From CAZTGZ01 sp964613385 (GTDB lineage Bacteria > Bacteroidota > Bacteroidia > NS11-12g > UBA9320), in assembly GCA_964613385.1 (NCBI GenBank), contig CAZTGZ010000013.1, positions 10,169 through 74,168 on the forward strand: a stretch of DNA of 64,000 nt, written 5' to 3'. Position 1 is the stretch's first letter; each line of letters begins with the position of its first letter. The notes under the pieces are model-generated. The model was not told the DNA's origin and ran no database searches. It saw nothing but the letters and a program-made list of their open reading frames with translations. Made by a program: the position numbers and the translations under genes. Of the stretch, positions 44,568 through 53,084 are shown piece after piece.

Positions 44568-45911
44568 TTAACTGGAGCTAATCCTGCAACCAAATTTCTG
44601 AAATAATTCCGACATGAAGTCGCGATCTGCAATTTTACTTTCCCAATTCTGACTGATGATATAATTGACCAACTCGGTATTTCTTCGCCCTTGTTCATAG
44701 GCAAAACTATATGGTTCTAAGGTAAAGCTAACCAGCTCGTATTGTGATCTGAACAAATCCGGATATAATTCGCAAATATCGTGTTCCACTTTTTTGTAGT
44801 GTAAAAAGTCGCGATCACCTACTTTGTCGCGCATCTCTACAAAATTTTGAAGAGCCAAATCAGCGATTGAATCGGCATTTCTTTTCCTTCGCGTTTCATA
44901 TTCCTTCATGGCTTTTGAAAAGTCCGGCATAAATTCCGTTAAACAGGCGTCTAATTCAACAACATCTTCGAATGCGCAATTCATACCCTGTCCGTAAAAA
45001 GGAACTACGGCATGGGCAGCGTCACCAATCAGAGCGGCTTTGCCCCGAGTCCAGGGAAAACAACGCACCGTAACCAGGGCTCCGGTCGGATTTCCAAAAA
45101 AATCTGTAACCAAATCAGGCATTAAGGTCAAGGCGTCGGGGAATTCAGCTGAGAAAAATTTGAGCAAAGAAGCTTCATCCTGAATCGAAGCAAAACTATG
45201 TTCCCCTTCAAAAGGGTAAAACAAGGTGCAGGTAAAGGTTTTGTCCGGATTTGGAAGTGCGATGAGCATATACTCGCCCCTTGGCCAGATATGCAAGCAG
45301 TTCGGATCCATGGCAAATTCACCATTTTTTGGCGCGATGGTCAGTTCCTTATAACCATGATTCAAATAATCCTGAGAATAATTGAAGCGATTGGTTTTCA
45401 TCATTTCCAATCGCACCGCAGAAAAAGCTCCATCTCCACCTATAATAAAGTCTGCCTGATCCTGAATGATTTCACCTACAGAGTTTTGAAAAGTTGCTTC
45501 ACCTTTGTCCAGATCAACTTCGGTGCAGGTATGTTCAAAGAACATGTTCACATTCTCATACCGGGCTGCATTCTCCAATAGAAGTATGTTCAACAGGCCT
45601 CTGGAAACAGAATGGATGCTTTGACCTTCCTTACCATAGGGCTGGAAACTTTGATTTCCTTGAATATCGTGCATCATTCTGCCTTTCATCGGAATGGCCT
45701 GTTCGAGCATGGCTTCCTTTAGTCCTGCTTTTTCAAGAGCATTCAGGCCGCGCGTGCTCAGAGCCAGGTTGATAGATTTTCCGGCTGAAATTCTATGTTG
45801 ACGCATATCAGGCCGGCGTTCATATAAACTAACTGTATAACCTTTTTTACCGAGATAACCGGCCATAAGCGCACCAGCCAATCCGCCACCGGCAATGATG
45901 ATTTTTTCCAT
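44568..45911 (-). CDS. kmo: Kynurenine 3-monooxygenase
   Basis: 447 residues from ATG 45911. FAD-dependent aromatic hydroxylase: GGGLAGALMAGYLGKKG, YERRPDMR, RISAGKSINLALSTRG, GADGAFSAVR-like (GGDGAFSAVR), ALIGDAAHAVVPFYGQGMNCAFEDV. It converts kynurenine to 3-hydroxykynurenine in tryptophan breakdown, possibly feeding NAD or quinolinate synthesis. The upstream in-frame TTG/ATG region reaches 46007 but lies before the TAAATTTG element (45918-45925), so 45911 is the start. Nothing else of the kynurenine pathway is in this window. Confidence 0.93.
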   Translation of the reverse strand: MEKIIIAGGGLAGALMAGYLGKKGYTVSLYERRPDMRQHRISAGKSINLALSTRGLNALEKAGLKEAMLEQAIPMKGRMMHDIQGNQSFQPYGKEGQSIHSVSRGLLNILLLENAARYENVNMFFEHTCTEVDLDKGEATFQNSVGEIIQDQADFIIGGDGAFSAVRLEMMKTNRFNYSQDYLNHGYKELTIAPKNGEFAMDPNCLHIWPRGEYMLIALPNPDKTFTCTLFYPFEGEHSFASIQDEASLLKFFSAEFPDALTLMPDLVTDFFGNPTGALVTVRCFPWTRGKAALIGDAAHAVVPFYGQGMNCAFEDVVELDACLTEFMPDFSKAMKEYETRRKRNADSIADLALQNFVEMRDKVGDRDFLHYKKVEHDICELYPDLFRSQYELVSFTLEPYSFAYEQGRRNTELVNYIISQNWESKIADRDFMSELFQKFGCRISSS

Positions 45912-45917
45912 GGGCTT

Positions 45918-45925
45918 CAAATTTA
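45918..45925 (-). promoter_or_regulatory. -7 element TAAATTTG before kmo
   Basis: It ends 6 nt before ATG 45911 and follows TAnnTTTG. It implies that the 5' extension of the frame to 46007 is not translated. Confidence 0.4.
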
Positions 45926-45988
45926 GAAGAAATTCAAACCCGAGCAGAAAATTAAGGCTGAATATAGAGGCTTGTTGATTAAAATCAT

Positions 45989-46020
45989 AAAAAAAGCCCC
46001 GGACCATAAGTCCGGGGCCT
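45989..46020 (-). terminator. Intrinsic terminator of the lipoprotein gene
   Basis: The 9-nt stem is GCCCCGGAC (45996-46004) and GTCCGGGGC (46010-46018) with a 5-nt loop. On the minus strand it is followed by a T-rich run (TTTTTTT). It lies 23 nt past the stop at 46043 and ends transcription before kmo. Confidence 0.85.
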
Positions 46021-46042
46021 TGATTATATTCTTTACCTATGA

Positions 46043-46579
46043 TTAATTGGTTGGGTTTGCCACCACTTCCAATTCAATTCTGGCTTCCATACCTATGGCC
46101 TGACCAATAGGTTCGGTTGTTGTTACATTGGCAGACACCTCAAAAGGGACTTTGATGATATCCAGCACATTTTCGTCTACCACGATAAGATTCACTTCTG
46201 TTAGACCATCCGGAATGTTGTCAATGGAAGCAATTCTCTTTCCGGTAGCCTGACCAGAAGCAGGATCGCGGAAGAAAGCAACTGCGCTTTGCAATGGATT
46301 AAAATTCGCACCGGTAGGGCTCACAATTCTTATGTTGCAAGACTTAACTTTTACCGATTCAAATTTGGCCAAATCCACCCCATTTGCATCTGCTATACTG
46401 TCGAGGTTTAAACTAATAATGGTGGGTGCCAGATCAAAACTTCCGGTTTGAGTTTGAGCAGGAAGTGTAAAATTTACTGTGGCAAGCGTAATTCCGAATT
46501 TCACATCCAGAAGATCATCTGTACATGAATTCAGAAAAAGAGAAGTCACAGCTAATGCGGAAAGTAGAATTTTTTTCAT
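46043..46579 (-). CDS. Lipoprotein of unknown function
   Basis: 178 residues. Lipoprotein signal (MKKILLSALAVTSLFLNSC) followed by TDDLLDVKF. The mature part is beta-rich (ITLATVNFTLPAQ, TIISLNLDSIADANGVDLAKF interrupted here) with repeated VKV/NIRIV strands. I see no named domain. ATG 46579 is chosen over the TTG at 46594, because that TTG lies inside the -7 element TATTTTTG (46592-46599). A strong terminator follows at 45989-46020, so it is probably transcribed alone. Confidence 0.75.
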   Translation of the reverse strand: MKKILLSALAVTSLFLNSCTDDLLDVKFGITLATVNFTLPAQTQTGSFDLAPTIISLNLDSIADANGVDLAKFESVKVKSCNIRIVSPTGANFNPLQSAVAFFRDPASGQATGKRIASIDNIPDGLTEVNLIVVDENVLDIIKVPFEVSANVTTTEPIGQAIGMEARIELEVVANPTN

Positions 46580-46591
46580 GACTTTTTTCTT

Positions 46592-46599
46592 CAAAAATA
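46592..46599 (-). promoter_or_regulatory. -7 element TATTTTTG of the lipoprotein gene
   Basis: Reads TATTTTTG on the minus strand and ends 12 nt before ATG 46579. It overlaps the frame's alternative TTG, ruling that start out. Confidence 0.4.
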
Positions 46600-46766
46600 T
46601 AAGAAAAAATGGATAGAACGCCAGTTTTTTAACAATAATGCAAATCCTTTACATGCCAAAAGAATAAAAATTCTAATGAAAAAATAGCCGGATTAGAGTC
46701 AAATGAAGTCTATAGATACATCCAAAAGGCCAATTATAACCTCATAATCAATATAATGGATACCTA

Positions 46767-48023
46767 TTATCCGTGCAGGCATTTCAGAATCCATTGAATG
46801 CAATCCTCTGCGTCGATGATACTCCACGAATGTGGGTGTCTGTTGCCTTCCAATCGATATCCTTTTTGAAATGCATTGATAAATTCAGCCTTTGGGTTTC
46901 CGTTGTCGTTCAACCATTGAATCATTGCACTCTGATCCAGGCAATTCAAGTCATACATATCTACATGCCTGTTTTGCATCCACCAAACCGGATCAACATC
47001 CGCGTAAATTCTGACCGGAATGCCTATTAAATATCTGGCATTTCCCCCATCTTCACGGTTACGGGAAAAGGGAGAGTAATATTCATACATGTTCCCTGAC
47101 GTTTCAGGGGAGCCCCCACAATATTTTTCAAATTCCCGAAGTCCGTATGCAGGTTCATTCTGGCCCGGATTTTTGTGTAATTTACGTTTAAAATTGTGGT
47201 ATATCGTTTCCAGGTCCGTTGGGCCGTCACAATTGAACACTGCTATAGGCTTAATCACAGTGGCTGCCGAATTTTCCATGGCAAATTCTGCATACCGCAT
47301 AGAAAAAATTCCACCCATTGACCATCCGCCCAAGACAAATTTGTCCTTTGGAATTTTATATTTTCCGATAGCGTGAGAAAACATCGCATTCATCCAATAA
47401 AGCGTTTCCGTTGTAAGCGTTAACCTTTGATTAATGGAGGGTACAAGTACGGCCAAATCATTTTGAAAAGCCAACGCGCAAAAGGAATTCATGCTACTTA
47501 ACAAGTGTTCGGTAGTTTCCCAGGTGCCCGGCATGAGCACAATACAACCTTTGACTTCCTTAGGAACGATACAATGGTAATATATCTGTTCTACTCCGTT
47601 GTCACCGTGATAAACACCGCTGCTATCCAATTCGGATAAGGTGTTCTTATGCAAATGGTTTAGGAGGTTTTCACTCAGAAACAAGGGTTCACCATCCTTA
47701 AAATTGCCTTCCAATTTTCGACTTCCCCTGAAACTATAGATTCCCATACCATTGGGTTTCCCGTTTAATATTTCACCCGTGTATTGTGATGATTGCCTTC
47801 CTTGAGTATATCCGATCCAAGTTCCGTTTCCATGCGCAAAACCATTCAAACATCCACCCGTCCAGGTTACACTGTCTTCGGTGAAAATATGCTTAAACCA
47901 TACTTTACAATTGGGTCGTTCTGATTCTACATAGAACCCCGGATGATCCTGACCTTGCAGAAAACCTGCTTTTAAAAGGCCTGATGCGAGCCATAACAAA
48001 TATGCCCATTTCAATTTCCTCAT
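46767..48023 (-). CDS. MORN-repeat protein fused to an alpha/beta-hydrolase-like domain, secreted
   Basis: 418 residues. Signal peptide (MRKLKWAYLLWLASGLLKAG), then two or three MORN-like repeats (TGGCLNGFAHGNGTWIGY, YTGEILNGKPNGMGIY, LEGNFKDGEPL, residues about 50-112). Next is an alpha/beta-hydrolase-type part: GCIVLMPGTWETTEHLL, and the nucleophile elbow FVLGGWSMGGIFSMRYAEFA (G-W-S-M-G). The probable acid region is IPVRIYADVDPVWW, and a late His is in RHPHSW. MORN repeats usually bind lipids or act as spacers. Substrate unknown; probably periplasmic or surface esterase or peptidase-like. Confidence 0.75.
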   Translation of the reverse strand: MRKLKWAYLLWLASGLLKAGFLQGQDHPGFYVESERPNCKVWFKHIFTEDSVTWTGGCLNGFAHGNGTWIGYTQGRQSSQYTGEILNGKPNGMGIYSFRGSRKLEGNFKDGEPLFLSENLLNHLHKNTLSELDSSGVYHGDNGVEQIYYHCIVPKEVKGCIVLMPGTWETTEHLLSSMNSFCALAFQNDLAVLVPSINQRLTLTTETLYWMNAMFSHAIGKYKIPKDKFVLGGWSMGGIFSMRYAEFAMENSAATVIKPIAVFNCDGPTDLETIYHNFKRKLHKNPGQNEPAYGLREFEKYCGGSPETSGNMYEYYSPFSRNREDGGNARYLIGIPVRIYADVDPVWWMQNRHVDMYDLNCLDQSAMIQWLNDNGNPKAEFINAFQKGYRLEGNRHPHSWSIIDAEDCIQWILKCLHG

Positions 48024-48089
48024 ATGTATAATAGCATCATCTGAAAATCAATGTGCCTTTAAATTTCCCATAGCTTAAAGCAAGCATAA

Positions 48090-50501
48090 TCACCTCTTAA
48101 CAAGCACTTTACGAGTTGCTTTGTCACCATTCGCCAGATTAACCACCATTATATAAAGACCGTTGGGTAAATCCCGGATTTTCATGGTGGTACCCAATTC
48201 GGTTTTCAGCCTTTTACCCTGTAGATCAAATAACTCTAATTTTTGTACACTTATCGTTGAATGAACATGGACCTGATCAGATGCTGGGTTGGGATAAATG
48301 CTCAAATCAAGGTCTTCTGCTCCTGGCACGCTTACACCGGCAACAAATCTCGTCTCTGCTTCAAATACGCCCCTTCCATGTGTGAAAATAAATAGCTTCC
48401 CATCGGTTTCCCGCAGTCGGATCATGGGTATTTGAACATTGGGAACCGACATTTCTTTTACCCAATTCTGACCACCATTTCGGGTCGTATATAAACCGAA
48501 ATCTGTTGCGGCCGCTATAAAATTCGTGTCTTTTGAGTCTACTTCTACCCAATTGACCGGTAACTGAGCAGGTAGATCGCCACTAATATTCACCCAGGTA
48601 GGTTGATTCGTGTTGGCATTCAAGACTTTCCACAATCTTGGATTGGCGGAAATGTTGTTCATGCTCAAATAAATAATCGTATGATCCAGGGGGTTTATTT
48701 CGATATTCCCAATAAAGGCGCCTCTTGCTGCACTTGGAGCCAGGGCGGTCATCATAAATTCTGAGCCTGCCACGGCCGTTTTGGCCTCGTTTACCCGGTA
48801 CAGCATACTGGATTGTCCGCCGAAATATAATGTTGGGTTATTTTCAGGTGTCATGCCTATGGCATAGATACTTCCTAAAATTTTGTTGGTCATGGCGGTC
48901 CAGGTAGTTCCCCTGTCTGTAGTTCTGTATATTCTCGATTTCGTCGGAAAATAAACCTGATGGCCATCTTTGGGATTTAATTCGAATGGATTGATGAACC
49001 ATAAATCATCACCGCTGGCCTGAATGGCTCCGTCTATGGTCGTCCAGGAACTTCCAAAATTGGTTGACCTGCGAATGTCACCATTTTGGGTTGAGGCATA
49101 AATAAGACTACTATCTTGTTGATTTACACCACAATAAGACCCATCTCCACCTAAAATGTCATTGAAAATCGCATTTCCATTGAAAGCTGAGAAAGTGCCA
49201 TTGTCTTGAGTGCCTCCCAAAATATTTGTGCCTCCGGGATAGAATGCGCCGGCATAAAACTGTGTGACATTGTAACCTATATTCAAGTTGATTGCCCCGG
49301 TGTTCATACTGCCGGTATTGTACAAATAAATTCCCCCATCGTTTCCAATCAGGCATTTATTCTCTCCTTTAAAAAACACCATTGTATGGTAATCGGCATG
49401 GGTATTTTGAATGGCCTTCCATGTATTTCCACCATCCGTTGAGTAACCCGGCGTAACGCTTATGGCAGCTACCCATTCAGGGTTCTCCAGGTGCACCGCC
49501 AAATCCATACAATACCAGGCCCAGGAATAACTTACATTGGTACCGGGATCTGTCTTCAAAGTCCAATTAATCCCTCCATTGGTACTTCGGTATATTCCGA
49601 GCAAATCGGTGCAAGAACTGTTGGCAAATTGCGCATATATATGTTTTGGATTGCTTTCACAATAGGCCACTGAAATTCGATTGAAACCAGACGTTGGCAG
49701 GCCTCCTTCTATCTTGTTGATTCCGGTCGTAGACTCATCTAAACGATACAATCCATATCCTGCAACCGTAAAAATAAGGGTACCATCTGCAAATACTTCT
49801 ATATCATGAATGGCATAGCTCGTATTGTAAATTTTGGTGAAGGTATTCCCTCCATTGGTACTTCTCCAAAGTCCCTTACTGTGGGTACCGACGTAAATGG
49901 TGCTATCCAATACCCTTGAATGTCGGACGGTCCAGATTTGGGTGAAGTTAGCATTGGATGTGGCGCTTAATTGCGTAAATGTCTGGCCGCCGTCTAAGGA
50001 CTTAAATACGCCGTTACCGTCGATTCCGGCCGAATTGCCCATGCTTTCGCCCGTTCCAAAGTATATTTCATTCGGACTAAAAGGATTCTGTGTGAGGCTG
50101 GTTACAGCCAATGTGAGCGCGTGATCGTCGCTTTGTTTCCAGGTTTTACCGCGGTCATAGCTATTCCAGATGCCCCCTGAAATGGCTCCCGCAATGAGGT
50201 GCATGCTATCGGATTTATCGATAAGGATAGCCCGGGTCCGGCCACCCACATGATTGGGACCCCATTCCCGGATATTGAATAAATTACTGCCGGTTTTATG
50301 AAGCTTTTTATCCCAATTCTGCCATAAAGTTCTCAAACCGAAAGGTATTTCTCCTACTTCATTTTGCTTCATGACCCGATATTGCTCATAATATCCGGGA
50401 TCCGGCCCGCGTTTGCTTTTCTGCTTCGTATCAGTTCTGCCGCATCCCACCGCTATGGCTAATAGCATGAAAATCAGGCTCAAAAAATAAATTTTGCGCA
50501 T
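48090..50501 (-). CDS. Asp-box (BNR/VPS10-like) propeller lipoprotein with T9SS type A tail
   Basis: 803 residues from ATG 50501 with a lipoprotein signal (MRKIYFLSLIFMLLAIAVGC). It carries many Asp-box repeats of sialidase/sortilin type (SYDRGKTWKQ, SLDGGQTFTQ, STNGGNTFTK, STDGGNTWKA, TTDRGTTWTA), which make a large beta-propeller. The last about 75 residues are a sorting tail (DLDLSIYPNPASDQVHVHS, LELFDLQGKRLKTE, IRDLPNGLYIMVV). It starts 5 nt after the VOC gene, likely co-transcribed. Glycan or protein ligand unknown; no catalytic hydrolase motif was identified. Confidence 0.87.
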   Translation of the reverse strand: MRKIYFLSLIFMLLAIAVGCGRTDTKQKSKRGPDPGYYEQYRVMKQNEVGEIPFGLRTLWQNWDKKLHKTGSNLFNIREWGPNHVGGRTRAILIDKSDSMHLIAGAISGGIWNSYDRGKTWKQSDDHALTLAVTSLTQNPFSPNEIYFGTGESMGNSAGIDGNGVFKSLDGGQTFTQLSATSNANFTQIWTVRHSRVLDSTIYVGTHSKGLWRSTNGGNTFTKIYNTSYAIHDIEVFADGTLIFTVAGYGLYRLDESTTGINKIEGGLPTSGFNRISVAYCESNPKHIYAQFANSSCTDLLGIYRSTNGGINWTLKTDPGTNVSYSWAWYCMDLAVHLENPEWVAAISVTPGYSTDGGNTWKAIQNTHADYHTMVFFKGENKCLIGNDGGIYLYNTGSMNTGAINLNIGYNVTQFYAGAFYPGGTNILGGTQDNGTFSAFNGNAIFNDILGGDGSYCGVNQQDSSLIYASTQNGDIRRSTNFGSSWTTIDGAIQASGDDLWFINPFELNPKDGHQVYFPTKSRIYRTTDRGTTWTAMTNKILGSIYAIGMTPENNPTLYFGGQSSMLYRVNEAKTAVAGSEFMMTALAPSAARGAFIGNIEINPLDHTIIYLSMNNISANPRLWKVLNANTNQPTWVNISGDLPAQLPVNWVEVDSKDTNFIAAATDFGLYTTRNGGQNWVKEMSVPNVQIPMIRLRETDGKLFIFTHGRGVFEAETRFVAGVSVPGAEDLDLSIYPNPASDQVHVHSTISVQKLELFDLQGKRLKTELGTTMKIRDLPNGLYIMVVNLANGDKATRKVLVKR

Positions 50502-50506
50502 AGGTT

Positions 50507-51565
50507 TTAGTCTTTTTTGCGATTGAGAGAAAGGGCTTTCAACATGAAATTCGGCAAGGCCTTTTCCGGATTCCTCTTTCTCAGATCGAGGTACCAACCA
50601 ATCTTTTTAAGTATAGGAATTTTATGGGTTTCTACAAACTCGATCAAGGTTCCATCCGGGTCTTCGATATACGAAAAATGTCCGGCTGCTTCTCCCATAT
50701 CGAATGAATCGCTGCTATCCACGGTGAATGGATGATTGGATGATTTGCACTTCTCTCTCAAATTCTGCATTCCGTGGATGTCAAAACAAAGATGAATGAA
50801 TCCGCGGTCTCCCCAAAATCTGTTCTCAAAAATGGCTTTGGGCTGACGATTTCTAACCTGAACCAATTCAATCACCGAACTTCCCAACAATTTGTGAAAG
50901 GCGCCCTTAGCTGCCTTTGACTTACTGAGACATACGCGCTTAAATTCCGAATTTCCGCCAGGTATATTGGTCAAATCACTGAGTACTCCGGCTATTTCGT
51001 AATCAATCCGGTCATAACCCAAAATGTCAGAATAGAACTGAATGGACTTTTCGATATCGCGCACGCCAATTACTGCACCTCCGACCCCGCCGGTAGGGCA
51101 GCCGTTATCTGATAACCAGGAATCACTTTCGCGAAGCTGGAAATAATTGTTAAATGGATCTTTTACCCAAAAGGACCTGATACCATTCGGCAAATCAATG
51201 ATTTCCGATTTTATTTCAACATGTTCCTTTTTCATGTGATTCCAGGCATGCTGTATATTCCGGCATTTGATGATGCATCCAAATATCCCCAAATCACCTA
51301 TGAGCACTTCATTTTCAGGTAGTTGTGGCTCACGGCTCGTGTATTGCCAAATTTCAAATCCGCCTCCACCTTGCATATTTAAGGCGAGGATGGCATGGCG
51401 TTGATGAGGAACTCCACCTGTGTAAGGCAGCATTAAATTGGCTTCGGCAGCTTCTTCAAAAATTGGCACATCCATACCAAATGACCTTCGGTAAAAGGCC
51501 CAGGCTTCATGTACATTGGGAATTCCAATTCCCATTTGTTGTATTCCGGCTATTGAATAAGACAT
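50507..51565 (-). CDS. Two-domain VOC (glyoxalase/dioxygenase fold) protein
   Basis: 352 residues from ATG 51565. Two VOC domains: the first begins IQQMGIGIPNVHEAWAFYRRSFG, the second GGVGGAVIGVRDIEKSIQFYSDILGYD. Each has the beta-alpha-beta-beta-beta pattern. Metal-ligand-type residues appear as FIHLCFDI and DGTLIEFVE in the second domain, while the first has RHAILALN and FEIWQ. This is the size and layout of extradiol dioxygenase or HPPD-like proteins, but the reaction cannot be named. The ATG 51583 version adds six residues. The BNR lipoprotein follows 5 nt downstream. Confidence 0.8.
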   Translation of the reverse strand: MSYSIAGIQQMGIGIPNVHEAWAFYRRSFGMDVPIFEEAAEANLMLPYTGGVPHQRHAILALNMQGGGGFEIWQYTSREPQLPENEVLIGDLGIFGCIIKCRNIQHAWNHMKKEHVEIKSEIIDLPNGIRSFWVKDPFNNYFQLRESDSWLSDNGCPTGGVGGAVIGVRDIEKSIQFYSDILGYDRIDYEIAGVLSDLTNIPGGNSEFKRVCLSKSKAAKGAFHKLLGSSVIELVQVRNRQPKAIFENRFWGDRGFIHLCFDIHGMQNLREKCKSSNHPFTVDSSDSFDMGEAAGHFSYIEDPDGTLIEFVETHKIPILKKIGWYLDLRKRNPEKALPNFMLKALSLNRKKD

Positions 51566-51664
51566 AAGACGCGAATATAACATGGATGAAGAGTAAACCG
51601 TTTTAATCTGCCATTTGAACTGCCTGAGGTTTTACCTTCGAAAAAGACAAACCTTCACATGAAA

Positions 51665-52462
51665 TCAGGCGTTCCAGTCTCTGTTAGAGCCAATTTTTAC
51701 ATATAAGCGCTTGCTGCATTTCCAAATCAAATACATCAAACGCTCCATTCGGGCTATCATTACAAATGGCTTGTTTTTTTCAATTGCCACAATAATGCGC
51801 TTCACACAATCTTTCGTGCTGATACCATTTGCCTGACCTGCATCCTTACTACCATATCTTTCACCATTTCCTTTGACGGCATTTTCGCTGATTGGCGTGT
51901 TAATTCTTCCGGGATATATCAGACTCACATGAATTCCATCCTTATAATGCTCTATGGCCAAAGACTCAAAATACCCTTTAACAGCGTGCTTCGAAGCGGC
52001 ATACGTCGATCGCATCCCCCAACCGAATAATCCCGACATACTGCTGATAACGACAATATTTCCGCCTTTGTTCCGAACCATATGCGGCAAAACAGATTTG
52101 GTCAACATAACCGGTCCAAAAAAATTCAGATCCATCAAATTTCTTTCCACTTCCTCAGAGGTCTCCATTACAGTGCCTCTCTGGCTCCTTCCTCCATTGT
52201 TGATCAACATGTCTATCTTTCCGAATCTGTTCAGAACCGTTTGAACCGCATCCGTGAATGACGATGTATTTGTCAAATCCAATGGAAGCACTAAGGTTTC
52301 ACTTCCTGATTTCCGGCATTCGAGCGCAACTTCTTCCAATGCCTCTGAATTTCGGGCCGATAAAACCAACCGGTTATTCCCTGCAGCAAACTGAAGCGCC
52401 AATTCCTTTCCGATGCCGGAACTTGCTCCCGTTATCCAAATGACCTTTTCTCTTATATTCAT
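51665..52462 (-). CDS. Short-chain dehydrogenase/reductase (SDR)
   Basis: 265 residues. Classical SDR: WITGASSGIGKELALQFA (about residues 9-26), NNGGRSQRG (NNAG-like), catalytic Ser in VVISSMSGLFG, and TYAASKHAVKGYF (YxxxK). The C-terminal end has KCSKRLYVKIGS, weakly membrane-associated. Substrate unknown; the length and sequence resemble the lipid- or ketone-reducing SDR group (DHRS7/11-like). It starts 1 nt after the phosphopantetheinyl transferase gene, so the two are coupled, which may place it in acyl-carrier-linked metabolism. Confidence 0.87.
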   Translation of the reverse strand: MNIREKVIWITGASSGIGKELALQFAAGNNRLVLSARNSEALEEVALECRKSGSETLVLPLDLTNTSSFTDAVQTVLNRFGKIDMLINNGGRSQRGTVMETSEEVERNLMDLNFFGPVMLTKSVLPHMVRNKGGNIVVISSMSGLFGWGMRSTYAASKHAVKGYFESLAIEHYKDGIHVSLIYPGRINTPISENAVKGNGERYGSKDAGQANGISTKDCVKRIIVAIEKNKPFVMIARMERLMYLIWKCSKRLYVKIGSNRDWNA

Positions 52463-52463
52463 T

Positions 52464-53084
52464 TCAAATCATTCCCCTATGAGCCTTTTCAATCCAAACC
52501 AATAAGTAATCCGGTTCCGGAATTGAATATTTACAATCAAATTTCACCCTCGTTTCATTTTTAATCATTTCAGCCTGTATGGTTTCGCTGGTCAAAGACT
52601 TCAAATCCACGAACAAATGTTTTCTAAAATCAACACCTCCCAATCCATACCATTTAAAGATGCATTCTTTTACACACCATACGAAATAATGATTCATGAT
52701 GTTGCGATCCTTCAGTGCTGGTCTCTCAAACTCATTCACAAATTTTGGCGCAATTCTCAAGATGCGATCGTCCATCTTTTCAATATCAATTCCCACGGGT
52801 TCATTTCCTATGATTGCAGCGGAATATTTACCGCTGTGCGACAAAGAAATATACCCTTCATCATCCACCAGGTAGGGTTTACCCAAATCGGTTTTGCTCC
52901 ATTGGAGTTCCGGGTTTCCGCTCAGATGCTGAAGTAGAATTCTGGAACTCAAAAGATGTAAATCGCGCTGTTCGAGTCCGGTTACCTGCGTATTGGTTTG
53001 GTACCTTAGCTCTGCGACACTTTCGGTAATTTTCCATAAACCAACCTTATGATTTTCTGTATTTTCGACCTCAATTACCGGCAT
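52464..53084 (-). CDS. 4'-phosphopantetheinyl transferase
   Basis: 206 residues, Sfp/AcpT type. The Mg2+/CoA motifs are PVGIDIEKMDD and WCVKECIFKWYG (the K-E of W-x-x-K-E), with ISLSHSGKYSAAI earlier. It transfers phosphopantetheine from CoA to carrier proteins such as ACP (the acpP gene is at 61 kb). The ATG at 53084-53082 interlocks with the ATG of the divergent WD40 gene in one CATG. Downstream the SDR gene is coupled. Confidence 0.9.
   Translation of the reverse strand: MPVIEVENTENHKVGLWKITESVAELRYQTNTQVTGLEQRDLHLLSSRILLQHLSGNPELQWSKTDLGKPYLVDDEGYISLSHSGKYSAAIIGNEPVGIDIEKMDDRILRIAPKFVNEFERPALKDRNIMNHYFVWCVKECIFKWYGLGGVDFRKHLFVDLKSLTSETIQAEMIKNETRVKFDCKYSIPEPDYLLVWIEKAHRGMI

Noticed and set aside
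45198..45581. 127-residue + strand frame inside kmo
   Set aside because: Antisense to a well-supported FAD monooxygenase; shadow frame.
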